Below are positions 1 to 8,533 of a DNA stretch of 33,353 nucleotides, piece by piece. How positions within the stretch are numbered: position 1 is the stretch's first letter; every line of letters begins with the position of its first letter. Position numbers and translations under genes: made by a program. The DNA lies in the NCBI GenBank assembly GCA_022760475.1, contig JALEFZ010000054.1:1-33353 (forward strand). The letters are read 5' to 3'. Below the pieces are notes generated by a model. That model did no database searches, was not told the DNA's origin, and saw only the letters and a list, made by a program, of their open reading frames with translations. The stretch comes from Bacteroidia bacterium (GTDB taxonomy: Bacteria; Bacteroidota; Bacteroidia; J057).

Positions 1-1916
1 ACGACTTTAACAATGATAAATGGCCTGCATACTTTGGTTTTTACCTGACCTCCATCGATAAAAATGACGGCAGTATTGGGAGGGATTTTACCTTCATTTT
101 CAGCTCGAATTTCTAAAATCATTTCACTTTGAGTCATCTCAAGTTCAAAGCTTGACCGCTGCTTTTTCACGCCCTGGTTTTGAGCGATCCATCGATCTCC
201 CAACTTAATGCTAACCTGATCTCCATCCACAAGGTCATCATCCCAAATCTGAATTCGAATTCGGTTATTCGAAACTTTTATGGCTTGATTTTGACGAGGT
301 TCTTTGATGGTATAATAACGGGGCTTGGGCTTTATTTCTTCTGGAACCTCAGGCTTAATCGATTCATTTTTCTTTAGGCTATCCTCTTTTGCATTTCTGT
401 CTAGCATAGTAAATAAGGAGTCGACCAAATTTTCATCTTGGGCATTAGAGTCAGGAAAAGTACAGGACTTAAAAAAAGTAAGGAATTGGTCAGGCTCAAG
501 GCTATCAAAAATACATATTTCTCCTGAAGGCCAGGTAATCATCAAACTATCAATGATTTCAGCATCTCCCAGCCCAAAATACAAATCCTGAGAAGATTGT
601 CCATATGACCCAAGGGCTACAATGCTTCGATTCTGCCAAAGCGATTTTCCTCGAATAACTGCCTTTAGATCTACCCTTGTAGCCCATGAAGAAAGGCTGT
701 CCACATCATCTATCAGACGGATATTAATCCAATGGCCTTTGTTCAAGTCATTTCTGAATAAAAAATTGGGCTCTGACCGATTCAAATTTCCTAGAAATAC
801 ATCTACATCTCCATCATTATCAAAGTCCTCACAGGCTAGCCCTGCCGTGGCATAATTCGCTCTCGTGATCTGTCCCAGATCTCTAAATCTAAATTTCCAA
901 TTCCCCTGGTTTTCGTAGTACGCATTTGGACGGCCTTGCTGCATGAAGGAACATGCCAGAAAAAGGTCCAAGTCTCCATCTCTGTCAAAATCCTGGGCTA
1001 CCATGCCATATGTATTGGGTTGGTCTCTGGAAAACGGATCAATCAATTTCTCCTCAAAATTTCCATTTCCTGTGTTTTCAAATATGAGCGTACGGTTGGG
1101 GTACTTATCTGTTCCTACCAACAAGTCTGGATCGCCATCGTTATCCATATCAGCAAATAAAGCTCCAGAGCTATAGCTATTTATTTTGGAAGGAGATTGC
1201 TCCTTTGCCAGTCGAAACCTTCCTCCCCCCAAGTTGATATATAGGGAGCTGGTTCTTCTGGACGAATGGAAATAATCCATGTCTCCATCCAAATCAATGT
1301 CTGCAGCGGTAATCCCAGTAGTACTCCAGCCATTGTTTTCAAATGGGACGGCTTCACTTACAAAGCAACTGTTCCATTTCCCATTCCCCAGATTTCTGAT
1401 ATATTTATCAGGGCCACTGTTGTTTGCCAAATAAATGTCCAGCCATCCATCTTCATTAAGATCCAACCAATATGCCTTGTTGCTACCAATGGTATTCAAA
1501 ATGGCATCATTGATTACCTGATCGAAACCGCCTCGGCCATCGTTATGGTAAACATTAATGGATTGATTACCAGCATTACCTACCATCAAATCTAACCATC
1601 CATCCTGGTCAAAATCTCCCCACGCTGCATTAACTGACTTAAATCTATCGAGGGCAAAAACAGGATGATTATACTGCGAAAAACTTCCATCACAATTGTT
1701 GCGGAATAATTTATTGGGCTCATTGGACTCAGGCCAATTTCCGTTTACCACAAAAAGATCCATGCAGCCGTCATTGTCAAAATCACCCCAAGAGGCTGAA
1801 AATGACCCTCCATCATCCCTCACTAAACCAGATTTGTATAATAGGTTGAATTCTTGGGCGAAAAGGGCTTGAGTTAGCATGAGCAAGCCCAATATCGAGC
1901 AAATTCTCTTTGGCAT
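1..1916 (-). CDS. Secreted FG-GAP/VCBS repeat protein with ASPIC/UnbV domain (partial, C-terminus off the window)
   Basis: Open frame of about 638 codons reading leftward from ATG at 1916 with no stop before the window edge, so the C-terminus is missing. It begins with a signal peptide of about 20 residues (cleavage expected after LFA, before QEF). Seven calcium-binding-type repeats of the form D-x-D/N-x-D-G-x-x-D follow near residues 44, 100, 154, 212, 259, 310 and 363, as expected for an FG-GAP/VCBS beta-propeller. Residues about 391-460 match ASPIC/UnbV (GHWINIRL ... LYFGLGD ... ITWPSGE). After a charged linker, residues about 535-638 form another beta-rich domain with the pattern DGDQVSI ... 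AENEGKIPPNTAVIFIDGG, which I recall from other secreted Bacteroidota proteins. It lies 24 bases downstream of the anti-sigma-like gene and is probably the last known gene of that operon. Likely extracellular or surface bound; the ligand is unknown. Confidence 0.9.
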   Translation of the reverse strand, partial: MPKRICSILGLLMLTQALFAQEFNLLYKSGLVRDDGGSFSASWGDFDNDGCMDLFVVNGNWPESNEPNKLFRNNCDGSFSQYNHPVFALDRFKSVNAAWGDFDQDGWLDLMVGNAGNQSINVYHNDGRGGFDQVINDAILNTIGSNKAYWLDLNEDGWLDIYLANNSGPDKYIRNLGNGKWNSCFVSEAVPFENNGWSTTGITAADIDLDGDMDYFHSSRRTSSLYINLGGGRFRLAKEQSPSKINSYSSGALFADMDNDGDPDLLVGTDKYPNRTLIFENTGNGNFEEKLIDPFSRDQPNTYGMVAQDFDRDGDLDLFLACSFMQQGRPNAYYENQGNWKFRFRDLGQITRANYATAGLACEDFDNDGDVDVFLGNLNRSEPNFLFRNDLNKGHWINIRLIDDVDSLSSWATRVDLKAVIRGKSLWQNRSIVALGSYGQSSQDLYFGLGDAEIIDSLMITWPSGEICIFDSLEPDQFLTFFKSCTFPDSNAQDENLVDSLFTMLDRNAKEDSLKKNESIKPEVPEEIKPKPRYYTIKEPRQNQAIKVSNNRIRIQIWDDDLVDGDQVSIKLGDRWIAQNQGVKKQRSSFELEMTQSEMILEIRAENEGKIPPNTAVIFIDGGQVKTKVCRPFIIVKV

Positions 1917-1940
1917 AAACAAAATATCTAGGATCTATTT

Positions 1941-2771
1941 TTAGTTTTCTGATTCCTTATCCAGCCTAAACAATTTGGCCTTTAGGCTATCGGCTTTTAT
2001 CCTGAAGGGATGCAGAGGATCCAGGAGAATTTGATCAAGAAGAAGCTTGGTGCTGTCCTTTACATCTCCATCCAGATATGCCAAAGCAAGGTACCATTCC
2101 AGGTAAGCTTTCAAGGGTGAATCTGGCTGTTCAAACCCATTCCTCAGTATTTCAACGGCCATGGAATCTTGCCCCTGATCGAGCATGGCTCCCCCCATCA
2201 TTAACGCTATTCTGGCTTGCTCACCAGCAGGAAGAAACTCTGTCGGTACAACATTATACAGCTCTATTGCCCGAGCAAAATTTCCTGAAGCAAAAGCAGA
2301 ATCTCCCCTTGCAACCATTTTCCTAAGGGTGATCTCCTCTTCAGATAAATTATCGGGTAGTTTTTCGGCAGCTATGAATAAAGGAGGTGAAAAAACTTCT
2401 TCCATTAACTCTATTGGAGGTTCTGGCACAGGCTCCTTTACCTTGGGAGTTGCCAGCCATACACCAACCGCAATAGCCAAGGCAGAACCAGCCCCAATCA
2501 AAAAGCCATTCCTGATTCTTAATTTTCTCAGGGCTTGGCTATAATCCAACTGTGCCCCATCAAACATGGCATCAAAACGAGTGGCATTTATCTCCAATCC
2601 AATCGCTTGCCCCTGTGCCATTTCAAGGAGTTTGGACTCCATCTCTGACATCAAATCAGGATCTGATCGCAACTCTTCTTCAAAGGCCACCTCATCTTCG
2701 GGAGACATCCATCTCCGAAGGTAGGCTTCGAGCCTTTCAGATGAGTTTAAATTTTCCTGATTATCAGCCAT
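1941..2771 (-). CDS. Membrane-anchored anti-sigma-factor-like protein with C-terminal TPR region
   Basis: 276 residues. The N-terminus (about 10-50, SERLEAYLRRWMSPEDEVAF) is an acidic helical segment like the cytoplasmic part of Bacteroidota anti-sigma factors, but it has no zinc-binding Cys/His set. One membrane helix lies at about 88-107, followed by a proline-rich linker (about 110-120) and a periplasmic helical region (about 148-262) that reads as tetratricopeptide-like repeats (GDSAFASGNFARAIELYN; LALAYLDGD). It starts 16 bases after the sigma factor stop codon, so the two are almost certainly co-transcribed. Inference: it holds the sigma factor at the membrane and the TPR part senses or scaffolds an envelope partner, possibly the downstream FG-GAP protein. 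No sequence evidence identifies the signal. Confidence 0.8.
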   Translation of the reverse strand: MADNQENLNSSERLEAYLRRWMSPEDEVAFEEELRSDPDLMSEMESKLLEMAQGQAIGLEINATRFDAMFDGAQLDYSQALRKLRIRNGFLIGAGSALAIAVGVWLATPKVKEPVPEPPIELMEEVFSPPLFIAAEKLPDNLSEEEITLRKMVARGDSAFASGNFARAIELYNVVPTEFLPAGEQARIALMMGGAMLDQGQDSMAVEILRNGFEQPDSPLKAYLEWYLALAYLDGDVKDSTKLLLDQILLDPLHPFRIKADSLKAKLFRLDKESEN

Positions 2772-2787
2772 TATCCATTCAAAATAA

Positions 2788-3378
2788 TCAGTTTACTCCC
2801 AATTTGGTTCGCAACTCCTTCATACAGCGATTTTTCGTCGAGGCCACAGAAGCAGAACTGGAATATTTGAGTTCTTTAGCCATTTCCGCCAAAGAGTACC
2901 CCAAATAATCAATCTTCCATATCAATTCTCGACACTTATCCCCTAACCTATTAATGACTGCTTTGGCTTTTTCCCAAAGATCTTGTTGGTCTACGTCCAT
3001 GTTCTTCCAGCTCTCCCTCGCAACCGCAGGAAGGTTGCTTGCCCATAGCTCAAGAGCAGCCTTAAAGTTCTCCATTTTATTAGACGTATTGGACCGCTGA
3101 ACATCAATACAGGCATTGCGATAACTTTCATATATGAAGGTGGAGATTTTGGCTTTTCTTCTGAAACTATCACTGGCAATGGATTGGCATACCTTCGAAA
3201 GTGTCCAATTATAAGCATCTCTCCTTTCCTCAGGCTTTAGGAAAACACCTTTCAACTTCATTGAGGCATATTTTATATGATCTCTATACAATTGCGTAGA
3301 GACTTTCTCTCTCTTCAAGCCCCCCTCTTTTATGGCGTCAATTATTTCCTGATCACTTAGCCTTTGCTTTTTTGACAT
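2788..3378 (-). CDS. ECF-type RNA polymerase sigma factor
   Basis: 196 residues. Residues about 10-95 resemble sigma-70 region 2 (KISTFIYESYRNACIDVQR), the -10-binding and core-binding part. After a variable linker, residues about 128-192 resemble region 4, with a helix-turn-helix in YSLAEMAKELKYSSSASVAS followed by the basic helix TKNRCMKELRTKLG. There is no region 1 or 3, as in ECF factors. It is the first gene of a leftward cluster with an anti-sigma-like membrane protein and a secreted FG-GAP protein. Bacteroidota often pair such factors with TPR-type membrane partners. Target promoters cannot be deduced; autoregulation is plausible, but I found no clear promoter motif upstream. Confidence 0.88.
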   Translation of the reverse strand: MSKKQRLSDQEIIDAIKEGGLKREKVSTQLYRDHIKYASMKLKGVFLKPEERRDAYNWTLSKVCQSIASDSFRRKAKISTFIYESYRNACIDVQRSNTSNKMENFKAALELWASNLPAVARESWKNMDVDQQDLWEKAKAVINRLGDKCRELIWKIDYLGYSLAEMAKELKYSSSASVASTKNRCMKELRTKLGVN

Positions 3379-3647
3379 GTTCGTGGATTATTGAAACACA
3401 AATTAAAAAAAATGGTCAGGATTTTCAGAAAAATGGAATTTCACATTGACTGGAAACTTAAATCTGTCATTTAAGTAAAAGCATATGGGCAATTTTGTAT
3501 CCTGATAACCTTATGATTTGTACAACGGTTGGCCTACCCCTCCTCCTATGCTTCTGGAAAAAGAAGAGACACAGCAATGATTTCAATTAAAATTAGATTT
3601 TAATCGCTGGGATATTAATTTCGAGACGTTATTTAAATAACTGATTC

Positions 3648-4619
3648 ATGGCCCGAATACTTACTGGCATTCAAAGTACAGGTGTCCCGCACCTGGGAAA
3701 TCTAATGGGGGCGATTTTGCCCGCCATAGAAATGTCTGCTAAAGAGGAAAACGATTCTTTCCTTTTTATCGCAGACATGCACAGCCTTACTCAAATCAGG
3801 GAAGGACAGACTATCCGCGAAAACACATATGCAACTGCTGCAGCTTGGTTGGCATGTGGGCTGGACACAGAAAAGACTGTTTTCTACCGTCAATCAGATG
3901 TTCCGGAAGTAACTGAAATGAGCTGGTACCTGACTTGCTTTATGCCATATAGCCGTTTACAATTGGCTCATTCCTTTAAAGACAAGGCTGATCGAATGGA
4001 TGTGGTAAATGCGGGGATTTTCACCTATCCAGTACTCATGGCTGCTGATATTGTCCTTTATGATGCTGAAATTGTACCTGTTGGCAAAGACCAGAAGCAA
4101 CACCTGGAGTTTACAAGGGTCATGGCCAGCAAAATCAACCATACTTACGGAGAAGATACCCTGGTAATTCCTGATGCACAAATTGATGAAAAGGTAATGA
4201 TCATCCCTGGAACAGACGGGAACAAGATGAGCAAGTCCAGGAACAATACCATCGTTATTTTCCAAAGCGATAAGCAGCTCAAAAAGCAAGTAATGAAAAT
4301 CGAAACGGATTCGACTCCACTTGAAGAGCCTAAAAATCCGGATACCTGTAACGTATTTGCCCTTTACAAACTATTAGCCAAGCAAGAAGAAATCGCTCAA
4401 ATGAGGAAAAACTACCTTGGCGGTAACTATGGATATGGCCATGCCAAGAAGGAATTGCTTGAACTGATCAAGACCAGGTTTGCGACTGAAAGAGAGAAAT
4501 TCAATTACTTCATGGAAAATCGTGCAGAGCTTGATCGAAAACTGGCTGAAGGAGCGGAAAAAGCAAGAGAGATTGCTTCAAAAACACTTAAAAGGGTAAG
4601 GAATCGTTTGGGTTATTGA
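3648..4619 (+). CDS. trpS: Tryptophan--tRNA ligase (TrpRS)
   Basis: 323 residues, the normal length for bacterial TrpRS. This class I aminoacyl-tRNA synthetase charges tRNA-Trp with tryptophan using ATP. The HIGH-type motif is PHLGN at residues 14-18, and the KMSKS loop is intact at residues 193-197 (GNKMSKSRNN). The tryptophan-pocket segments DMHSLT and ADIVLYDAEIVPVGKDQKQH are also recognisable. The start gives MARILTGIQSTG, typical of the family. It stands alone after a 269-base intergenic region that separates it from the divergent sigma-factor gene, and 103 bases before the nucleoside kinase gene. Cytoplasmic and essential. Confidence 0.97.
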   Translation: MARILTGIQSTGVPHLGNLMGAILPAIEMSAKEENDSFLFIADMHSLTQIREGQTIRENTYATAAAWLACGLDTEKTVFYRQSDVPEVTEMSWYLTCFMPYSRLQLAHSFKDKADRMDVVNAGIFTYPVLMAADIVLYDAEIVPVGKDQKQHLEFTRVMASKINHTYGEDTLVIPDAQIDEKVMIIPGTDGNKMSKSRNNTIVIFQSDKQLKKQVMKIETDSTPLEEPKNPDTCNVFALYKLLAKQEEIAQMRKNYLGGNYGYGHAKKELLELIKTRFATEREKFNYFMENRAELDRKLAEGAEKAREIASKTLKRVRNRLGY

Positions 4620-4722
4620 GATGTGATCAAAAGATTGGGGGTGAGCTTTTTGGGCTTGCCTCGGCCTGATCTAAAAATCACATAATATTTGCTTCACACA
4701 CAACTTAGCAGTAATATTCGAC

Positions 4723-5340
4723 ATGCATATTTGCGTAGCAGGAAATATCGGAGCTGGTAAAACCACCCTTACTTACCTATTGTCAAAATATTTTGGCTTC
4801 GAAGCCATGTATGAAGACAATGACCAAAATCCCTATCTCCTGGACTTCTATTCAGATATGCCTCGATGGTCTTTCAATCTTCAGGTTTCTTTCCTTCAGT
4901 CTCGTCTGAAAAAACTGGCTCTGATTACAAATGAAAACAGGAACGTAATTCAGGACAGAACCATTTATGAGGATGCTCAAATCTTTGCTCCTAACCTCTA
5001 TGCGATGGGGCTCATGCATGCGAGAGACTATGAAACTTATAAGGGACTTTTCGAGACCATTGCCGATCTGGTAAAACCACCGGATCTTTTGATTTATCTC
5101 CGTGCTGGTATTCCCAAACTGGTTGAGCAAATCCAGGATAGGGGCAGAAAGTATGAGGATTCCATACGCCTGGACTACCTCAAAAAACTCAATGAGCGAT
5201 ATGAGGCCTGGTTTGATGCCTACACCTATGGCAAAAAAATTGAGATCTCAATCGAAGAACTGAATTTCAGAGACAATCCTGAGCACCTTGGGATCATCAT
5301 TAACAGAGTAAAGGCCGAAATGTATGGCCTATTCTCTTAA
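4723..5340 (+). CDS. Deoxynucleoside kinase (dAK/dGK/dCK family)
   Basis: 205 residues, the usual length. It phosphorylates deoxyribonucleosides for nucleotide salvage. The P-loop GNIGAGKTT is at residues 7-15, the DRTIYEDAQIF motif (DRS/DRT substrate and catalytic motif) at 78-88, and the lid arginines in IQDRGRKYEDS near residue 141. The exact specificity (deoxyadenosine, deoxyguanosine or deoxycytidine) cannot be told from motifs. Its stop codon overlaps that of the converging rlmD gene, so there is no room for a conventional terminator between them. Confidence 0.92.
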   Translation: MHICVAGNIGAGKTTLTYLLSKYFGFEAMYEDNDQNPYLLDFYSDMPRWSFNLQVSFLQSRLKKLALITNENRNVIQDRTIYEDAQIFAPNLYAMGLMHARDYETYKGLFETIADLVKPPDLLIYLRAGIPKLVEQIQDRGRKYEDSIRLDYLKKLNERYEAWFDAYTYGKKIEISIEELNFRDNPEHLGIIINRVKAEMYGLFS

Positions 5341-6803
5341 GCCTCTTCATTCACAATTACTTCATCCTTCCTTTCCAACAATACCACATTCTCGACATGG
5401 GCAGTGTGAGGAAACATGTCAACTGGCTGAACGGACAAGAGTTCATAATTCTCGCCCATCATTTCAAGGTCTCTTGCCTGTGTTGCAGGCTTACAACTTA
5501 CATAAATGATGTACTTGGGAAGAAGTTTGAGTATTTGTTTGACCACTTTGGGGTCCATGCCCTGGCGGGGAGGATCTGCAATGATTAGGTCAGGCTGGCC
5601 TTCCTTTTGCACCAGTTCGTCATTCAGGATCTCTTTCATGTCTCCTGCATAAAAAGAAAATTGATCTTTATCCAGGCCATTCAACTTTACATTTTCCCAG
5701 GCATCATCTACAGCTGATTGGACATACTCGATCCCAACTACTTTTTCAGCATAATCTGATATAAAAATCCCAATACTTCCTGTTCCAGAATAGAGGTCGT
5801 ATACAGTTCCTAATTTATTATAGCCTTCTGGTAGGCATCTTTTCAGGTATTTTTCTACTACACCATAGAGTTCGGATGCCTGTTTGGGGTTGGTCTGGAA
5901 AAAGGAAAGGGGTCGAACCCTGAAATCATATTTCCCAAGGCTTTCAGTTAAGTATTCTTCTCCTTTCCAAAATCTCACTTCCTGATCTGAATAGACAGAA
6001 TTTAGTTTCTGATTTACAACCCAAACGAAGTGAGTAATTTGAGGATATTTCTTCTCCAAATGAAAGAAGATATCTTCCACCTTTTCTGGGTCATCCTGTG
6101 CAACCACCAGAATAATCATGAGTTCACTTCGAGAAAGAGAGTTCCTAAAACCAAGTGTCCGCAAGAAACCAGTGTGCTCTCTTATATTATAAAAGGCATA
6201 TTCTTTTTCAATTGAATACCGCTCAATCTCGTTTCTAACTTCATTGATGATCGGCAAGGTCAAGTGGCATTCGTCTATTGGCAAGACTTTGTCAAAGAAG
6301 CCAGGAGCATGGAATCCAAGCGCACCTTCAGGTGGAAATGGCTTGCCCGAATCAAGTTCTTCCTTTGTAAACCAGACAGATCTGGAAAAAGAAAACTCTA
6401 CCTTATTCCTGTAGTTGAATATCTCATTGCTTCCAAGAATTGGAAGATATTCCTGTGATTCGATTTTCCCGATCCTCTTAAGTGCAGCAAGAACCTGGGC
6501 TTCCTTGTATTTGATTTGGGCAGGATAAGCCATGTGCTGCCATTTGCATCCTCCACAGGCCTTGAAATGCTCGCATTGTGGATCAACCCGATCTTCAGAA
6601 GGCCTGATCAAATTCTCCATGCTGCCAACGAGAAACTTTTTTTGCTTGGCATAAACCTTCGCCTCTACCAGATCTCCAGGTACCCCTCCTTCCACAAAGA
6701 CTACCTTATCATCATGTCTACCTACAGCTCTTCCATCAGAAGCTGCATCATGCAGTTCTAGTTCTACCTGAAATGGTTTTTTTATTTTTCTGATTCTCGC
6801 CAT
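5337..6803 (-). CDS. rlmD: 23S rRNA (uracil-5-)-methyltransferase, RlmD/RumA family
   Basis: 488 residues. SAM-dependent m5U methylation, in E. coli at U1939 of 23S rRNA. An N-terminal TRAM RNA-binding domain (about 5-66) is followed by iron-sulfur ligands C77, C83, C86 (CEHFKACGGCKW) and C179, a four-cysteine set of the RumA type. The Rossmann methyltransferase part has YSGTGSIGIF and DPPRQG, and the catalytic cysteine is C437 in YVSCKPATQARDL. The residue after it is Lys, where the family consensus I know has Asn (SCNP). Convergent with the nucleoside kinase gene (4-base overlap) and divergent from the methyltransferase gene. RlmC-type specificity cannot be excluded. Confidence 0.92.
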   Translation of the reverse strand: MARIRKIKKPFQVELELHDAASDGRAVGRHDDKVVFVEGGVPGDLVEAKVYAKQKKFLVGSMENLIRPSEDRVDPQCEHFKACGGCKWQHMAYPAQIKYKEAQVLAALKRIGKIESQEYLPILGSNEIFNYRNKVEFSFSRSVWFTKEELDSGKPFPPEGALGFHAPGFFDKVLPIDECHLTLPIINEVRNEIERYSIEKEYAFYNIREHTGFLRTLGFRNSLSRSELMIILVVAQDDPEKVEDIFFHLEKKYPQITHFVWVVNQKLNSVYSDQEVRFWKGEEYLTESLGKYDFRVRPLSFFQTNPKQASELYGVVEKYLKRCLPEGYNKLGTVYDLYSGTGSIGIFISDYAEKVVGIEYVQSAVDDAWENVKLNGLDKDQFSFYAGDMKEILNDELVQKEGQPDLIIADPPRQGMDPKVVKQILKLLPKYIIYVSCKPATQARDLEMMGENYELLSVQPVDMFPHTAHVENVVLLERKDEVIVNEEA

Positions 6804-6873
6804 TTGTTTCCCTCACTTGGAATTATTGCTTCGCAATATATGCTCAATTTTTATTTGTTTGCATAACAAATTT

Positions 6874-7722
6874 ATGCAGGAAGATCCCCCTTTAAAGCTT
6901 ATATATCGCCGAATTTTGGGATATTCTATTTCTAGGCTTATATTTATTTTTGAAATTTTCAAAAAGCTCATGTATCCTGTTCCAAGCCACTCACAGAAAA
7001 AGGTTCATTTCAAATCTTCAGGAAATCCCGAATTTGAGAAAGCCTATCTAAAAGCTCATTCAAGGGCAAACAGGATAGTTTCTGATGCAGAGTTAAGAGA
7101 ATTACCAAATACATTTTTCTATACCATGCATCGGCAACAATGGAGTGTTAGGGCTAATCTTTGTCAAAAATTGATATCATACCTCAGCAAGGGCAAGGAG
7201 GAACCTAAAATCATGGACTTAGGCTGTGGAAATGGTTGGTTAGCGGCAAATATGGCACAAATTAAGGATTCAACTATTACCGCTGTAGATATCAACATGA
7301 CTGAGCTTGAGCAGGCAGCAAAGGTATTCCCTGAAAAAAATCTCGAATTCTTCTTTGGAGATATTTACGAAGACATCTTCCCGAAAAACAGCTTTGACTA
7401 CCTCATTTTATTTGATGTGATCTGTTACTTCCCCAAACTTGACAGGCTCATCAACCGGTGTAGAGAATACCTCAAGGATGGGGGAGAAATCCATATCCTT
7501 GAAAGTCCTTTTTATCAGGAGAAAGACATTGATGCTGCAAGAAAGGAAAAAGCCTCTTACTATCATGAATTAAGGTCAGAAGATATGATTGACTTTCATT
7601 TCTTTCATGACAAACAAATACTGAACAATTACGACTTTTCTATTCTATACCGTCCCAGTTGGCTAAAGTCCTTATTCAACAATGACCTTAGCCAACATCC
7701 TTGGATCAGAATCGTAAATTAA
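6874..7722 (+). CDS. Class I SAM-dependent methyltransferase, substrate unknown
   Basis: 282 residues from the chosen start. SAM motif I is DLGCGNG at residues 115-121, with an acidic motif II in ITAVDIN and a motif IV-like segment FDYLILFDVICYF. This is the seven-strand Rossmann fold of the Methyltransf_11/12/25 type. The frame is open from an ATG at 6817, only 13 bases from the rlmD start; that start would leave no promoter and adds a Cys/Phe-rich tail, so I prefer 6874. ATG 6970 is a further option. The N-terminal 50 residues are basic and hydrophobic and could associate with membrane. The substrate is not identifiable. Confidence 0.82.
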   Translation: MQEDPPLKLIYRRILGYSISRLIFIFEIFKKLMYPVPSHSQKKVHFKSSGNPEFEKAYLKAHSRANRIVSDAELRELPNTFFYTMHRQQWSVRANLCQKLISYLSKGKEEPKIMDLGCGNGWLAANMAQIKDSTITAVDINMTELEQAAKVFPEKNLEFFFGDIYEDIFPKNSFDYLILFDVICYFPKLDRLINRCREYLKDGGEIHILESPFYQEKDIDAARKEKASYYHELRSEDMIDFHFFHDKQILNNYDFSILYRPSWLKSLFNNDLSQHPWIRIVN

Positions 7723-7758
7723 TCTCATCCCTTTTAGTCAATTATGGCTTAAACACAC

Positions 7759-7780
7759 TGACATGTGACCTAGCATGTCA
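7759..7780. promoter_or_regulatory. Perfect 7-bp dyad upstream of the metallopeptidase-like gene
   Basis: TGACATG at 7759-7765 and CATGTCA at 7774-7780 form a perfect inverted repeat around an 8-base spacer, 38 bases before the start codon at 7819. A -7-like element TATATTTA (7792-7799, one base off TAnnTTTG) lies just downstream. No T-run follows the dyad, so it reads as a protein-binding operator rather than a terminator. The binding protein is unknown. Confidence 0.4.
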
Positions 7781-7818
7781 AATTAAAATCTTATATTTAG
7801 AATAAAGCAAAAGGGAAT

Positions 7819-8472
7819 ATGGAGGAAGAATATTTCAAGTCGAAGAACTTTGACTACCTGGTGGAAGAATTGGAGAAAGTTGCGCCCTTCAAAATAAAGT
7901 TTAAGGATGAGAGTTGGGAAATGCATCTGCTAAATGTGCTGGTGTTTTGGTTTAACCCTGGCTTTTTGACACAGTACACCACTGTAATCGGAAAAACGAT
8001 TTATTTTCCTGATAAAAATTATATCCGTTACAACGAAACTTCGGCGATGAAGACCCTTGTCCATGAGATGGTACACATACTGGACGCCAGAAATCAGGGG
8101 GTGGGTTTCTTTGCATTGGGTTATTTGTTCCCACAAATTTTGACTCTGGGTGTTTTCGCCTTTCCTTTTCTGGGATGGTGGTCTCTGCTTTTTTTAATTT
8201 TTGCTCTTCCCATCCCTGCGCCATTCCGCGCTGAATCTGAAGCAAGGGCATACGCTCTGGATGTACTGCTTGCCCATCCTTATGATCATGAAGATATCCT
8301 TAATCGGATCGCCAACCTCTTTACATCTTGGGATTATTACCGAATGAGTAATTCTCCAAAATGGGTAGTTGAAAGGATTCGCTATTGGATGGATGCCACA
8401 GAATCTGGTGCAGCTTCGGCTAAAGCGATGACCACTGTTCTGCTGATTTATGAAATGGTGGCTGAGGATTAA
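7819..8472 (+). CDS. Membrane-associated HExxH metallopeptidase-like protein
   Basis: 217 residues, family not recognised by name. The zinc-binding signature HEMVH is at residues 82-86 (LVHEMVHILDA), so H82 and H86 would bind metal and E83 would be catalytic. A hydrophobic stretch at about 98-135 (two membrane segments separated by GWW) follows, and then RAESEARAYALD at about 137-148, where E139 or E141 could be the third ligand, as in gluzincins. There is no signal peptide. The overall layout recalls small M48-like or DUF-type peptidases. It sits alone on plus after a 96-base gap holding a perfect dyad, and 61 bases before the vWA gene. Activity is inferred from the motif only. Confidence 0.7.
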   Translation: MEEEYFKSKNFDYLVEELEKVAPFKIKFKDESWEMHLLNVLVFWFNPGFLTQYTTVIGKTIYFPDKNYIRYNETSAMKTLVHEMVHILDARNQGVGFFALGYLFPQILTLGVFAFPFLGWWSLLFLIFALPIPAPFRAESEARAYALDVLLAHPYDHEDILNRIANLFTSWDYYRMSNSPKWVVERIRYWMDATESGAASAKAMTTVLLIYEMVAED

Positions 8473-8533
8473 TACATCTTAGCATTTTGCTGTAAATATT
8501 CGTCTTCAAAGGAGACCAACTTTTTACATCCAT

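Noticed and set aside
1266..1595. Plus-strand 109-codon frame inside the FG-GAP gene
   Set aside because: It is an antisense shadow of repeated FG-GAP coding; the minus frame has clear domains.
2185..2544. Plus-strand 119-codon frame opposite the anti-sigma-like gene
   Set aside because: No family-like motif, antisense to a well-supported gene.
4620..4722. Possible terminator hairpin after trpS (GGTGAGC ... GGCTTGCC)
   Set aside because: Stem needs two G-U pairs and lacks a T-run after it.
6817..6873. Upstream extension of the methyltransferase from ATG 6817
   Set aside because: Leaves only 13 bases to the divergent rlmD start and adds residues unlike a methyltransferase N-terminus; ATG 6874 preferred.
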